64,000 bases of DNA from Bacillus safensis (GCA_030159235.1 BSBG01000006.1:1-64000); one strand, 5' to 3'; numbered from the stretch's first letter, positions 1 through 9,083 are shown. Numbers and translations are program-made. Notes: generated by a model not told the origin, from the sequence alone.

Positions 1-72
1 GGTAGTTCAGTTGGTTAGAATGCCTGCCTGTCACGCAGGAGGTCGCGGGTTCGAGTCCCGTCCGGACCGCCA
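1..72 (+). tRNA. tRNA-Asp (GTC), 5' end cut by window edge
   Basis: This is the 3' 72 nt of a tRNA. The anticodon stem-loop CCTGCCTGTCACGCAGG carries the anticodon GTC, and the T arm GGGTTCGAGTCCC and an encoded CCA end at 70-72 are present. The acceptor 3' strand GTCCGGACCGCCA implies that the first five bases (GGTCC) lie just outside the window. It probably belongs to an rRNA/tRNA cluster that continues upstream. Confidence 0.95.
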
Positions 73-86
73 TTTTTATAACTTGT

Positions 87-118
87 AAACGAAAACGTAT
101 AGTTTCGTTTTTTTTTAT
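87..118 (+). terminator. Terminator after the tRNA cluster
   Basis: AAACGAAA pairs with TTTCGTTT around a short loop and is followed by a T tract. It lies 15 nt after the tRNA CCA end. Confidence 0.75.
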
Positions 119-206
119 GTCTTTTTCTTTTCACAAACACCCAAGATGCAATGAAATGATTTGTATTTGGCTACACTATAAGAAAGAAAAGATAGATTAC
201 TTCAAC

Positions 207-237
207 TCAGCCTGGTTTTTTCACACCAGGCTTTCTT
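207..237 (+). terminator. Second terminator-like hairpin in the tRNA-thiL gap
   Basis: AGCCTGG and CCAGGCT form a 7-bp GC-rich stem followed by a T-rich stretch. No coding region lies between this and the first terminator, so it is either a backup terminator or the end of a short untranslated transcript. Apart from these hairpins and a promoter, the 73-341 gap shows nothing I can identify. Confidence 0.5.
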
Positions 238-251
238 TATATCATTTTTAT

Positions 252-280
252 TTGGAACTGTGACGTATATTCGCTACACT
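252..280 (+). promoter_or_regulatory. Likely sigma-A promoter of thiL
   Basis: TTGGAA (252-257) is separated by 17 bp from TACACT (275-280), 61 bp upstream of the thiL start. This is a reasonable vegetative promoter, assigned only from consensus fit and position. Confidence 0.45.
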
Positions 281-341
281 AATACTAACTGTGTTTGACA
301 TCATGTCTACTTAATTTATTGCATGAAGGGGCTGTCTTTTT

Positions 342-1319
342 ATGGATGAATTTGATCTTATTCACCGAATTACACCAAAAGAAACACATCAGCGCTCTTT
401 GATCATGGGCATCGGTGATGATGCAAGTGTTTATCAACCTCATTCACATTGTGAAGAGGTCGTTTGTGTTGATACAATGGTAGAGCATGTTCATTTTCGT
501 TTTGACTTTTCGACACCTTATGAGGTAGGCTTTAAGGCACTGGCGGTCAATGTCAGTGATATCGCTGCAATGGGAGGAACACCAAAGTATTATCTTGTAT
601 CCATTGCGATCCCTCCTCATGGTGATGAGACCATCGTCACAGCTCTTTACGAGGGAATGAAAGCGTTGGCTGACTCCTATCATATGGATTTGATTGGTGG
701 AGATACAGTAGCCATCCGCAGTGACTTTGTCATTACGGTGACAGTCATTGGTGAGGTTCCAAAGGGAGCAGCTTGTTATCGTCACAGTGCTCAGACTGGA
801 GACGTTGTCTTTGTCACAGGTGAACTCGGTTCATCAGCTGCTGGGTTATCTCTCTTAATGAACGAAGAAGTCCCTTCTAAGGCGATCGATACTGCTTTTT
901 TTCTTGAGCGTCACAAAATGCCTCAGCCTCACATTGCTGCTGGTCTCATTTGTTCCAGCTTCCCGCGGGTGACCTTGAATGATGTGAGTGATGGAATAGC
1001 GAGTGAGCTGAATGAGATTGCTGAAGCGAGCTGTGTGACGATAGAGATTGAGGCTGATAAGCTCCCAATCCATCCAGATTTACCGATGCTGCGCAAAGAC
1101 TGGCTTGAATGGGTGTTGTTTGGGGGAGAGGACTTTGTTTTAACTGGTACGATTCCAGAATCTGATTGGGCAAGCTTTGAATTGCAATGTAAAAAAGAAG
1201 ACATTCAGATCACACGTATAGGACAAGTCAAAAATGATCAAACAGCAAGTGTTATGTTAACAGACAATGATCAACAAACAGTGTTAATCAAAAAAGGATA
1301 TAATCATTTTAAGAAGTGA
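342..1319 (+). CDS. thiL: Thiamine-monophosphate kinase ThiL
   Basis: ThiL phosphorylates thiamine monophosphate with ATP to give thiamine diphosphate, the last step of cofactor synthesis, in the cytosol. The 325-aa protein has the family landmarks: GDDASV near residue 25, NVSDIAAMGG near residue 70, GGDTV near 120, VSDGI near 216 and FGGEDF near 262. These are the metal- and ATP-binding motifs of the PurM/ThiL fold. The ATG start has a GAAGGGG ribosome-binding site. tsaE follows almost directly, so thiL is probably first in a five-gene operon with tsaE, tsaB, rimI and tsaD, the same order as in B. subtilis. Confidence 0.95.
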   Translation: MDEFDLIHRITPKETHQRSLIMGIGDDASVYQPHSHCEEVVCVDTMVEHVHFRFDFSTPYEVGFKALAVNVSDIAAMGGTPKYYLVSIAIPPHGDETIVTALYEGMKALADSYHMDLIGGDTVAIRSDFVITVTVIGEVPKGAACYRHSAQTGDVVFVTGELGSSAAGLSLLMNEEVPSKAIDTAFFLERHKMPQPHIAAGLICSSFPRVTLNDVSDGIASELNEIAEASCVTIEIEADKLPIHPDLPMLRKDWLEWVLFGGEDFVLTGTIPESDWASFELQCKKEDIQITRIGQVKNDQTASVMLTDNDQQTVLIKKGYNHFKK

Positions 1320-1332
1320 GGTGACATCAACA

Positions 1333-1809
1333 GTGAAATTAACATGGACAACTAAAGGTGCGGATGAGACGAAACGAATTGCCGCTGCTTTGGCCAAACT
1401 TGTGATGCCAGGCGATGTATTGACATTAGAAGGAGATTTAGGTGCAGGCAAAACGACTTTTTCAAAAGGTTTTGCGGAAGGCTTAGGGATTACCCGTATC
1501 GTCAACAGCCCTACCTTTACAATTATTAAAGAATATACTGATGGCAAACTGCCACTTTATCACATGGACGTGTACCGTATGGAAGATGCAGAAGAAGATA
1601 TCGGACTCGAAGAATATTTTGAGGGGGAAGGTGTATGCTTGGTTGAATGGGCACATCTCATTGAACCTCAATTGCCTTCTTCCTATTTAAAAATTGAAAT
1701 GCTGAGAACAGAACGTGAAGAAGAACGTCATCTCACGTTTGATGCAAAAGGGGAGCGTTATGAGGCCCTTTGTAAGGAGATGAAAGAATTTGACCATACT
1801 GGCCATTGA
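1333..1809 (+). CDS. tsaE: t6A biosynthesis ATPase TsaE (YdiB)
   Basis: TsaE is the ATPase of the TsaB-TsaD-TsaE complex that makes N6-threonylcarbamoyladenosine at A37 of ANN-decoding tRNAs. The Walker A motif GDLGAGKT is at residues 34-41, and the family motifs HMDVYR and CLVEWAHLI follow. The frame is open back to a GTG at 1321, but that codon overlaps the GAGGTG ribosome-binding site at 1318-1323. The GTG at 1333 is correctly spaced and gives an N terminus (MKLTWTT) like that of B. subtilis YdiB, so I chose it. The protein is 158 aa, the usual length. The 3' end overlaps tsaB by 20 nt, which suggests translational coupling. Confidence 0.93.
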   Translation: MKLTWTTKGADETKRIAAALAKLVMPGDVLTLEGDLGAGKTTFSKGFAEGLGITRIVNSPTFTIIKEYTDGKLPLYHMDVYRMEDAEEDIGLEEYFEGEGVCLVEWAHLIEPQLPSSYLKIEMLRTEREEERHLTFDAKGERYEALCKEMKEFDHTGH

Positions 1810-2479
1810 TACATCAAACCATACACTAGGAATTGCTCTTGTAAGAGATTTTACTGTAATTGGTGAGAGCATCACGTATTTAAAAAAGAACCATTCCGTC
1901 CGAGCGATGCCGACTGTTGAAGCATTGATGAGAGAATGTGGTGTAACACCAAGCGAACTAAGTAAAATCGTTGTGGCAAAAGGACCTGGCTCCTACACTG
2001 GCGTCAGAATTGGTGTGACCATAGCAAAAACACTTGCGTGGACGCTGTCTATCCCGATATCGGCTGTTTCAAGTTTAGAAACACTCGCGGCAAATGGCCA
2101 ATATTTTGATGGATGGATCTCACCGCTATTTGATGCGAGAAGAGGACAAGTCTATACCGGATTATATACATTTGAAGAAAGTCAGATCAAAGAGGTCAAA
2201 CCAGATCAAAATATCTTACTGACGGATTGGCTTCATGAGCTGAAGCAGACAGGAAAGCCTGTCCTATTTCTTGGGCATGATGTGCACCTTCATGAAGAGA
2301 GCATTCGCTCTATTCTAGGAGAAACGGCTGTGCTGGCAGAGGGGACATTTCATAACCCAAGACCTTCAGTGCTTGCATTTTTAGGCACAGATCGTCCTGC
2401 CGAAGATGTCCATCAGCTTGTTCCTAACTATATTCGTTTGGCAGAAGCGGAAGTGAAATGGCTTGAAGGACAAAAATAA
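1790..2479 (+). CDS. tsaB: t6A biosynthesis protein TsaB (YdiC)
   Basis: TsaB is the non-catalytic ASKHA-fold partner that dimerises with TsaD for threonylcarbamoyl transfer to tRNA. The 229-aa protein starts with the ASKHA phosphate-1 strand (LAIDTSN) and carries the characteristic KGPGSYTGVRIG segment near residues 64-75. It lacks the HxxxH metal site of TsaD, as expected for TsaB. It overlaps tsaE by 20 nt and rimI by 17 nt, so translation of the three is probably coupled. Confidence 0.94.
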   Translation: MTILAIDTSNHTLGIALVRDFTVIGESITYLKKNHSVRAMPTVEALMRECGVTPSELSKIVVAKGPGSYTGVRIGVTIAKTLAWTLSIPISAVSSLETLAANGQYFDGWISPLFDARRGQVYTGLYTFEESQIKEVKPDQNILLTDWLHELKQTGKPVLFLGHDVHLHEESIRSILGETAVLAEGTFHNPRPSVLAFLGTDRPAEDVHQLVPNYIRLAEAEVKWLEGQK

Positions 2480-2933
2480 TCTTCACACAGTAGACATTCG
2501 ACAAATGACGGTAGCCGATATTCCAGAGGTGTATACGATTGAAGTGCATTCGTTTACAGCACCATGGAAAAAGGAATCGTTTGTGTATGAGATTCTCCAT
2601 AACCAATACAGCCATTATTTCCTTATTGAAGAAGATAATCAGCCTGTTGGGTATTGCGGAGTCTGGATTGTCATGGACGATGCACAAATTACGAACATTG
2701 CGATTCTCCCTGAGCATAGAGGAAAAGGTTACGGGGAAGCATTGCTTAGACACGTCGTGGAATTTTGCAAAGAAAAAAAGACAGATCATCTTTCATTAGA
2801 GGTGCGGGTTTCGAATACACCAGCACAATCCCTCTACGAAAAGCTCGGTTTCAGGCCAGCTTCTATTCGAAAGAATTATTATACGGATAATGGAGAAGAT
2901 GCATTAGTCATGTGGGTGAATATAAATGAGTGA
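2463..2933 (+). CDS. rimI: Ribosomal protein S18 N-acetyltransferase RimI
   Basis: This GNAT-fold acetyltransferase is orthologous to RimI, which acetylates the N terminus of ribosomal protein S18 in E. coli. The acetyl-CoA loop [10 protein letters not shown] (motif A) is near residues 80-89, and the C-terminal [14 protein letters not shown] block is typical of RimI. The start is a TTG inside the end of tsaB. The next in-frame ATG would remove the first 14 residues, including part of strand 1, so TTG fits better (156 aa). The stop region overlaps tsaD by 8 nt. Confidence 0.9.
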   Translation: MKDKNNLHTVDIRQMTVADIPEVYTIEVHSFTAPWKKESFVYEILHNQYSHYFLIEEDNQPVGYCGVWIVMDDAQITNIAILPEHRGKGYGEALLRHVVEFCKEKKTDHLSLEVRVSNTPAQSLYEKLGFRPASIRKNYYTDNGEDALVMWVNINE

Positions 2934-3954
2934 ACAAACAGATCGATTTATATTAGGTATAGAAACAAGCTGTGATGAAACCGCTGCGTCCATTGTGAAA
3001 AATGGAAAGGAAATCGTGGCGAATGTAGTGGCCTCACAAATCGACAGTCATAAACGATTTGGTGGTGTTGTACCCGAAATTGCTTCAAGGCATCACGTGG
3101 AGCAAGTCACGATCGTATTAGAAGAGGTGATGACACAGGCGGGTATGAGCTTTAAGGATTTAGATGCGATTGCTGTCACAGAGGGGCCTGGTTTAGTCGG
3201 TGCCTTGCTGATTGGTGTCAATGCAGCAAAGGCACTGAGCTTTGCCCATCAAATTCCGCTCGTTGGCGTTCATCATATTGCTGGACATATTTATGCAAAC
3301 CAGCTTGTGGATGAATTGCAGTTTCCATGTTTAGCTCTTGTTGTCTCTGGCGGACATACTGAGCTTGTTATGATGAAGGAGCATGGGTCTTTTGAGGTTA
3401 TTGGAGAAACTTTAGATGATGCGGCTGGAGAAGCGTATGATAAAGTGGCGCGGACGATGGGTCTCCCGTACCCAGGCGGACCTCACATTGATCGGTTAGC
3501 ACATGAAGGAGAGCCGACGATTAAGCTTCCTCGTGCATGGTTTGAAGAAGGTTCCTATCACTTTAGCTTCAGTGGATTAAAATCAGCTGTGATTAACACC
3601 TTACACAATGCATCTCAAAAGGGAGAAACGATTGCCCCAGAGAATTTGGCAGCAAGTTTTCAAGAAAGCGTCATTGAGGTGCTCGTTGGGAAAACATTGA
3701 AAGCGGCTGAAGCCTATGGTGTGAAGCAGGTTGTACTAGCTGGAGGAGTCGCTGCCAATAAAGGGCTGAGAGAAGCTTTAACATCAGCATTCGCGAAGCT
3801 GCCAGACGTGAAGGTCATTATTCCGCCATTATCTCTTTGCACAGACAATGCAGCCATGATTGCAGCTGCTGGAACCATTGCGTTTGAAAAAGGAATAAGA
3901 GGCGATATGGCGATGAATGGCCAGCCAGGATTACCGTTAGTTTCATATGAATGA
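2926..3954 (+). CDS. tsaD: tRNA threonylcarbamoyltransferase TsaD (Gcp)
   Basis: TsaD transfers the threonylcarbamoyl group from TC-AMP to A37 of tRNA and is essential in Bacillus. The 342-aa protein contains GIETSCDET at the N terminus, the metal-binding HHIAGH motif near residues 111-116, a VVSGGHTEL phosphate loop, and VLAGGVAAN near residue 270. Length is normal. It ends the thiL-tsaE-tsaB-rimI-tsaD operon and is followed at once by a hairpin terminator. Confidence 0.96.
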   Translation: MSEQTDRFILGIETSCDETAASIVKNGKEIVANVVASQIDSHKRFGGVVPEIASRHHVEQVTIVLEEVMTQAGMSFKDLDAIAVTEGPGLVGALLIGVNAAKALSFAHQIPLVGVHHIAGHIYANQLVDELQFPCLALVVSGGHTELVMMKEHGSFEVIGETLDDAAGEAYDKVARTMGLPYPGGPHIDRLAHEGEPTIKLPRAWFEEGSYHFSFSGLKSAVINTLHNASQKGETIAPENLAASFQESVIEVLVGKTLKAAEAYGVKQVVLAGGVAANKGLREALTSAFAKLPDVKVIIPPLSLCTDNAAMIAAAGTIAFEKGIRGDMAMNGQPGLPLVSYE

Positions 3955-3984
3955 AAACTCCTGTGGATATACAGGGGTTTTTTA
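3955..3984 (+). terminator. Terminator after tsaD
   Basis: AACTCCTGT pairs with ACAGGGGTT (one G-T pair) around GGATAT and is followed by a T tract. The stem itself contains a near-consensus DnaA box (TGTGGATAT at 3962-3970). Confidence 0.8.
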
Positions 3985-4181
3985 TTTTCAATGAAAGCGA
4001 TTTATTCACATGTAAACGTTATATATCCACAATTGTTAGAAAATTTCGTTTTAAAATGAAGACAATGTGTATAAATACGATCTTTTGTGTGGATATGTGA
4101 TTAAAACTCTGTGGATAAAGTGGATAAGTCCAAAGTGTTTAAGAATAATCAAGAAGTTATTGTGGGTATCGTTGTGGATAA
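3962..4181. promoter_or_regulatory. DnaA-box cluster in the tsaD-ydiF gap
   Basis: Four exact matches to TTATNCACA (either strand) lie at 4002-4010, 4066-4074, 4110-4118 and 4173-4181. One-mismatch sites are at 3962-3970, 4023-4031, 4088-4096 and 4119-4127, the last abutting the box at 4110. Eight sites in 220 bp between convergent genes, with no coding potential, is far above chance. I recall that the same gcp-ydiF interval is one of the DnaA-binding clusters outside oriC in B. subtilis, where such clusters titrate DnaA. That recollection is unverified; the boxes themselves are read directly. Confidence 0.8.
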
Positions 4182-4198
4182 AAAATTCATTGAAAGGA

Positions 4199-4225
4199 AA
4201 AAGAGTACCCTTTAGGGCACTCTTT
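4199..4225 (-). terminator. Terminator of ydiF
   Basis: AAAGAGTGCCC pairs with GGGTACTCTTT on the minus strand around a 4-nt loop, followed by a T run. It directly follows the ydiF stop codon. Confidence 0.85.
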
Positions 4226-6146
4226 AAGTTTCTGATAGCTCTTCCCACTCCGCAAACAGTAATTCAAGCTCTTGATTGAGCGTATCATTTTCTGTTTGAA
4301 TGGCTTGGACCTTCTCGTGATCTTGGAAAATATCAGGATCACATAGAAGCTCTTCGTTTTCACTGAGTTTGTTTTCAATGAAAGCGATCCTCTCTTCAAT
4401 TTCCTCAATTCTGCGCTGCTTCTGTCTTTCTTTCTTTTTCAGTTCTTTTTCTTCCGCATAAGAAAGCTTTGCTGTTTCTGCTGGCTCTGCTGCTTGTTTT
4501 TTAATCGATTCATTTTCTTGAAGCGCCTCGAGCTCTAATTGTTCATTTTTCTTTTCAAGGTAGTAGTCATAGTCGCCGAGATATTCTTTTGTTGCTGCAT
4601 GCGACAGTTCAAGTACTTTCGTTGCGAGACGGTTGATAAAATAACGATCATGCGAAACAAATAAGATGGTTCCTGGATAATCAATCAGGGCATTCTCTAA
4701 AATTTCCTTACTGTCTAAGTCTAGATGGTTTGTAGGCTCATCGAGAATAAGGAAATTGGCTTTTTGGAGCATTAGCTTTGCCAGTGCAAGGCGCGCTTTT
4801 TCTCCACCGCTTAATGCATGGACGGGCTTTAAAACGTCATCACCGGAAAAGAGGAAGTTCCCTAAACATGTCCGAATTTCTTTTTCATTCATATGAGGAT
4901 AGTCATCCCAAAGCTCATTCAGTACTTTTTTGGAGGATGTCAGTTTGGCTTGTTCTTGGTCATAGTAGCCGATCGTGACATGAGATCCAAAGGTGATATC
5001 GCCTTTTACAGGCTTTAGTGTATCCGTTAATGTTTTTAAAAGAGTGGATTTACCGATTCCATTAGGACCAATGAGTGCCATGCTGTCCTCTCGTTTGATA
5101 TGAAAAGAGAGAGAGGATAGAAGCGGTGTTTTTTCATCATAACTAATATCGAGATCATGCACCTTCAGCACATCATTACCGCTTTGTCTCGCAATATCAA
5201 AATGAAAGTTTGCGGATTTTTCGTCACCTAAAGGCTTATCTAAACGATCCATCCGTTCCAGCTGCTTGCGTCTGCTTTGAGCGCGCTTTGTGGTTGAGGC
5301 TCTTGCCAGGTTACGATCCACGAAATCCTGGAGCTTTGAGATTTCTTCTTGCTGCTTTTCATAGAGCTTCATATCACGATCTAGCTGCTCTGCTTTTAGC
5401 TCAAGATACTTACTATAGTTTCCTGCAAACTTTTTCATTGCAGTTCTTGAGACTTCATAGACGTGGTTTACGACTTTGTCTAAGAAATAGCGGTCATGGG
5501 ACACAATGAGAATAGCACCTGTATAATTTTGCAAATACTGCTCCAGCCATGATAAGGTATCAATATCTAAATGGTTGGTCGGCTCATCCAGAATTAAGAG
5601 TTCGGGTTTCATTAACAAGAGCTTTCCAAGTGCTAGACGGGTTTTCTGACCGCCGCTTAAGGATTGAACGGTTGTCTCATCTTCAAAATGACTAAAACCG
5701 AGCCCATGCAGAATGGAGCGGACATCTGCTTCATATTGATAGCCGCCTTGATCTTTAAAGTCCTGCTGCAGCCTGTCATAGGTTTTCATAAGAGAATCCA
5801 GCTCAGAGCCTGTGGAGGAAGCCATTTTCTCCTCGATGGTTCTCATCTCTTGTTCCATCCTTTTTAAATGATCAAAAACCGATAGTAATTCATCTTTTAA
5901 CGTACGTGTAGACGTCACATCGGTATGCTGTGCTAAATAGCCGATCGATAGGTCTTTCGGTTTGATGATCTCACCCTGCTCGTAAGACATTTGACCGGCA
6001 ATGATTTTCAAAAGAGTGGATTTGCCTGCGCCGTTACGACCTACAATGGCAATCCGGTCCCTTGCTTTGACTTCCAATTTTATATTCGTTAAAACGGTAT
6101 CAGCGCCAAACGATTTGGACAGCTGATTCACTTGTAGAATCATCAT
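4224..6146 (-). CDS. ydiF: ABC-F family ATPase YdiF
   Basis: This 640-aa cytosolic protein has two fused ABC nucleotide-binding domains and no membrane segments, which defines the ABC-F class of ribosome-associated ATPases. Domain 1 has Walker A GRNGAGKST (about 37-45), signature LSGGQKTRLALG and Walker B LLILDEPTNHLD. Domain 2 has GPNGIGKST, LSGGEKARLALA and FLILDEPTNHLD. A charged linker rich in K/R/E joins the domains and a C-terminal coiled coil (about 560-638) follows. It matches B. subtilis YdiF and is close to the Uup/EttA type. A specific antibiotic-resistance role is not implied. It is transcribed convergently to tsaD. Confidence 0.93.
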   Translation of the reverse strand: MMILQVNQLSKSFGADTVLTNIKLEVKARDRIAIVGRNGAGKSTLLKIIAGQMSYEQGEIIKPKDLSIGYLAQHTDVTSTRTLKDELLSVFDHLKRMEQEMRTIEEKMASSTGSELDSLMKTYDRLQQDFKDQGGYQYEADVRSILHGLGFSHFEDETTVQSLSGGQKTRLALGKLLLMKPELLILDEPTNHLDIDTLSWLEQYLQNYTGAILIVSHDRYFLDKVVNHVYEVSRTAMKKFAGNYSKYLELKAEQLDRDMKLYEKQQEEISKLQDFVDRNLARASTTKRAQSRRKQLERMDRLDKPLGDEKSANFHFDIARQSGNDVLKVHDLDISYDEKTPLLSSLSFHIKREDSMALIGPNGIGKSTLLKTLTDTLKPVKGDITFGSHVTIGYYDQEQAKLTSSKKVLNELWDDYPHMNEKEIRTCLGNFLFSGDDVLKPVHALSGGEKARLALAKLMLQKANFLILDEPTNHLDLDSKEILENALIDYPGTILFVSHDRYFINRLATKVLELSHAATKEYLGDYDYYLEKKNEQLELEALQENESIKKQAAEPAETAKLSYAEEKELKKKERQKQRRIEEIEERIAFIENKLSENEELLCDPDIFQDHEKVQAIQTENDTLNQELELLFAEWEELSET

Positions 6147-6284
6147 GTAACTTCACCTCTGCTATAATATGTTAAGTGTAGCTTATCAGCAGTAAACCGG
6201 CAAATGATACATACAATCGCCATATTCAAATGAAAGACAGATAGGAAAAAATAGTGTATCATTTGAGTGAGGGAGCGTTGAAAG

Positions 6285-6776
6285 ATGAGTCAATTTAGCC
6301 ACTTTAACGAACAAGGAAGAGCAAAGATGGTCGACATTAGTGACAAATCGTCTACAGTGAGAACGGCCGTTGCTGCTTCAAGTGTTCGTATGATAAAAGA
6401 AGTGTTTCATAAAATACAACAGCGTGAAATTGGAAAAGGGGATGTGCTGTCTGTTGCACAGGTTGCAGGTATCATGGCTGCAAAGCAAACATCTACCATC
6501 ATTCCAATGTGTCATCCGCTTGCACTAAAAGGCGTGGATATCTCCTTTGATTGGGAGGAAGACGGAAATGCGCACATCCTGAACATACAAGTGCAGGTAA
6601 AAACAAAAGGAAGTACGGGTGTGGAGATGGAAGCGCTCACTTCTGCTTCAGTATGTGCACTGACTGTTTACGACATGTGCAAAGCGATTGATAAAGGCAT
6701 GATCATCGGTCCTACCTATCTAATTGAAAAGACAGGCGGGAAAAATGGTGATTTTCACAGAGCATCTGATATTTAA
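6285..6776 (+). CDS. moaC: Cyclic pyranopterin monophosphate synthase MoaC
   Basis: MoaC converts the 3',8-cyclo-GTP product of MoaA into cyclic pyranopterin monophosphate, the first pterin intermediate of molybdenum cofactor. The protein is 163 aa, the standard length. It shows the N-terminal [15 protein letters not shown] block, the IIPMCHPL substrate-binding motif near residues 75-82 and the [21 protein letters not shown] region (about 112-132) with the catalytic lysine. The ATG has a GAGGGAGCG ribosome-binding site. It lies 15 bp upstream of rex. Confidence 0.95.
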   Translation: MSQFSHFNEQGRAKMVDISDKSSTVRTAVAASSVRMIKEVFHKIQQREIGKGDVLSVAQVAGIMAAKQTSTIIPMCHPLALKGVDISFDWEEDGNAHILNIQVQVKTKGSTGVEMEALTSASVCALTVYDMCKAIDKGMIIGPTYLIEKTGGKNGDFHRASDI

Positions 6777-6791
6777 GTTGGAGGACCTTAT

Positions 6792-7445
6792 ATGAATATA
6801 GATCAGTCAAAAATTCCACAAGCGACAGCCAAACGTTTGCCGCTATATTACCGTTTTTTAAAAAATCTGCATGCATCAGGAAAACAAAGGGTGTCATCGG
6901 CAGAGCTTAGTGATGCAGTCAAAGTGGATTCTGCTACCATTCGCCGAGATTTTTCGTACTTTGGTGCACTTGGGAAGAAAGGGTATGGCTATAATGTCGA
7001 TTACCTCTTGACCTTCTTCAGAAAGACCCTTGACCAAGATGAAATGACCAATGTCATGCTCATCGGTGTCGGGAATTTGGGGACTGCTTTTTTGCACTAT
7101 AATTTCATAAAAAATAATAACACAAAAATTTCAATGGCTTTTGACGTCAATGAGAGTAAAATAGGAAGTGAGATAGGCGGCGTGCCTGTCTACGATTTGG
7201 ATAAGCTTGAAGAGCATGTTCAAGAGGTAGGAGATATTCCTGTTGCGATTTTGACAGTACCTGCCGTAGCAGCTCAATCCATTACAGATCGTTTGATTGC
7301 CCTTGGCATCAAAGGAATCCTTAACTTTACGCCGGCTCGATTGAATGTGCCGGAACACATTCGAATTCATCATATAGATTTGGCGGTTGAACTTCAGTCT
7401 CTTGTGTATTTCTTAAAGCATTACTCTGTTACGCAGGAGGATTGA
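6792..7445 (+). CDS. rex: Redox-sensing transcriptional repressor Rex
   Basis: Rex senses the NADH/NAD+ ratio and represses fermentation and respiration genes when NADH is low. The N-terminal winged helix (about 1-80, containing [12 protein letters not shown]) binds DNA. A Rossmann domain follows with [13 protein letters not shown] (near 97-109) binding the dinucleotide, and the C terminus provides the domain-swapped helix of the dimer. The length of 217 aa is typical. It follows moaC after 15 bp and precedes tatAY. I saw no consensus Rex operator in the window, so its targets are elsewhere. Confidence 0.96.
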   Translation: MNIDQSKIPQATAKRLPLYYRFLKNLHASGKQRVSSAELSDAVKVDSATIRRDFSYFGALGKKGYGYNVDYLLTFFRKTLDQDEMTNVMLIGVGNLGTAFLHYNFIKNNNTKISMAFDVNESKIGSEIGGVPVYDLDKLEEHVQEVGDIPVAILTVPAVAAQSITDRLIALGIKGILNFTPARLNVPEHIRIHHIDLAVELQSLVYFLKHYSVTQED

Positions 7446-7463
7446 CGAAAAGGGGTAAAGGGG

Positions 7464-7652
7464 GTGGAGCAAATGGGTCCGATCGGTCCTGGAAGTTTGG
7501 TTCTGATTGCGATTGTTGCGCTCATTATTTTTGGGCCGAAAAAGCTTCCTGAATTAGGAAGAGCAGCAGGAGATACATTACGTGAATTCAAAAATGCTAC
7601 AAAAGGTTTAGCTGATGATCAGGAAGAAAAAAAGAAAAAAGAAGATCAGTAG
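7464..7652 (+). CDS. tatAY: Sec-independent translocase component TatAY
   Basis: TatAY forms the pore-associated part of a minimal twin-arginine translocase with TatCY. The short protein has one N-terminal membrane helix ([21 protein letters not shown] region), the conserved [10 protein letters not shown] hinge, an amphipathic helix and a charged tail ending in EEKKKKEDQ. The GTG at 7464 gives 62 aa. The ATG at 7473, preceded by an AAAGGGGGTGG ribosome-binding site, gives 59 aa and is closer to the B. subtilis N terminus, so the start is uncertain by three codons. tatCY follows after 6 bp. Confidence 0.93.
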   Translation: MEQMGPIGPGSLVLIAIVALIIFGPKKLPELGRAAGDTLREFKNATKGLADDQEEKKKKEDQ

Positions 7653-7658
7653 AATAGG

Positions 7659-8417
7659 ATGAGCTTCATGAATGTCAAAGATATGCCGCTTATGGAGCAT
7701 ATTGTGGAATTGCGAAAACGTTTAGTGATCATTGCGATGTTTTTTGTCGCCTTTATGGTGGCTGGTTTTTTTCTCGCTAAGCCGGTCATTGTGTATTTAC
7801 AAAATACCGATGAAGCGGCCACATTGACACTGAATGCGTTTAAGCTCACAGATCCACTGTACGTGTTTATGCAGTTCGCATTTGTCATTGCTTTGGTTTT
7901 GACGTGTCCCGTTATTTTATACCAGCTTTGGGCGTTTGTGAGTCCTGGCTTATATGAAAAAGAAAGAAAGGTGACACTTGCTTACATTCCGATTGCACTG
8001 CTTTTATTTTTGAGTGGTGTGGCTTTCTCTTATTTTATTTTGTTTCCGTTTGTCGTCGATTTTATGATGCGAATGTCGAATGATTTAAATGTTGAGCAAG
8101 TCATTGGGATTCATGAGTATTTTACATTTCTAATGCAGCTAACACTTCCATTTGGCTTTTTGTTTCAGATGCCCGTCGTGTTGATGTTTCTCACAAGACT
8201 TGGCATCATCACACCGATGTTTTTATCAAAAATACGGAAGTATGCCTATTTTGTCCTCCTTGTCATTGCCGCACTGATTACACCGCCAGAGCTTGTCTCT
8301 CACCTCATGGTCACCTTACCGATGCTTGTTTTATACGAAGTGAGCATTGTCATCTCAAGAGTGACCTATCGCAAAATGCAGCAAACAGAGGAGAAAGAAA
8401 ACCATTATGTCTCATAA
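7659..8417 (+). CDS. tatCY: Sec-independent translocase component TatCY
   Basis: TatCY is the receptor that recognises twin-arginine signal peptides of folded proteins. The 252-aa protein has the six-helix TatC topology. The N terminus MPLMEHIVELRKRL and the LWAFVSPGLYEKERK loop are signature segments for signal-peptide binding. Helices lie roughly at 22-44, 68-95, 110-135, 155-180, 190-210 and 213-232. In B. subtilis TatAY-TatCY exports the EfeB/DyP-type peroxidase. It ends in a strong terminator shared with the convergent NUDIX gene. Confidence 0.95.
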   Translation: MSFMNVKDMPLMEHIVELRKRLVIIAMFFVAFMVAGFFLAKPVIVYLQNTDEAATLTLNAFKLTDPLYVFMQFAFVIALVLTCPVILYQLWAFVSPGLYEKERKVTLAYIPIALLLFLSGVAFSYFILFPFVVDFMMRMSNDLNVEQVIGIHEYFTFLMQLTLPFGFLFQMPVVLMFLTRLGIITPMFLSKIRKYAYFVLLVIAALITPPELVSHLMVTLPMLVLYEVSIVISRVTYRKMQQTEEKENHYVS

Positions 8418-8458
8418 AAAAGCATCATGATCCAAATAGGGATCACGATGCTTTTTCT
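8416..8458. terminator. Bidirectional terminator tatCY / NUDIX gene
   Basis: AAAAAGCATC and GATGCTTTTT flank the inner stem TGATCC/GGATCA. T runs on both sides serve both convergent genes. Confidence 0.9.
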
Positions 8459-9083
8459 ATTGCGAAAGAAATTGATTGATTGCGTGAAAGAGGTGCTTAT
8501 AATAGGCAGGCTCATGCGGGACAAAATCTTGAACACTGACTTCCCTGCTTTCCTCACGTCGTTCTCCGTTTGCATCGACTTCAAAGCCCTCGATTTGAAT
8601 TCTTTCGCAAGTTCCTGTTAAAAGCTGCTGTGCATCAAGCCACTTTGCTCTGTACAGACCAGCGACTTCTTCTATCTGGAGATGAACTTCCATGTGCTCT
8701 TCTTGATTCATAAAAAGATACACATGGCAGAACTCGCGGTCGATGAACGAAGGCAGATGAATTTCATCTTGTATGATTCCGGTATAGGTGAGATTCATAA
8801 AAGGGATGGAAAGACCAAGCTCTTCTTCTACCTCTCTCAAACCATCAGAAGGGTGTTCATCTGCGAGAAGGTGGCCCGCTGCTGTAATATCAAACAGAGA
8901 AGGAAAATCCTTTTTTGCGAGGCTTCTTAGCTGAAAATAGAGATACACGGTTCCATGTTCCTTTTTGAGAAGCCAGAAATGAAATGTTTCATGCCAAAGA
9001 CCTTGGGTATGGATCTCTGAACGGGCGGCGACTCCAATTGATTCATGCTGATCGTTTAAGATGCGCAGTTTTTCTTGTTCCAT
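8457..9083 (-). CDS. NUDIX hydrolase, IPP-isomerase-like subgroup
   Basis: This 208-aa cytosolic protein carries a Nudix box beginning at GHLLADE and continuing to REVEEELGL, residues about 69-91. It hydrolyses, or by family resemblance isomerises, a substrate with a diphosphate linkage. The box has six residues between the first Glu and the Arg-Glu pair rather than seven, which I associate with the IDI-like NUDIX proteins of Firmicutes. The N terminus (MEQEKLRILNDQHESIG, then LWHETFHFWLL) fits that subgroup. The substrate cannot be told from sequence. It lies between tatCY and ydiK, facing tatCY. Confidence 0.85.
   Translation of the reverse strand: MEQEKLRILNDQHESIGVAARSEIHTQGLWHETFHFWLLKKEHGTVYLYFQLRSLAKKDFPSLFDITAAGHLLADEHPSDGLREVEEELGLSIPFMNLTYTGIIQDEIHLPSFIDREFCHVYLFMNQEEHMEVHLQIEEVAGLYRAKWLDAQQLLTGTCERIQIEGFEVDANGERREESREVSVQDFVPHEPAYYKHLFHAINQFLSQ

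Noticed and set aside
8427..8621. Plus-strand ORF after tatCY
   Set aside because: It spans the terminator and is antisense to the NUDIX gene.
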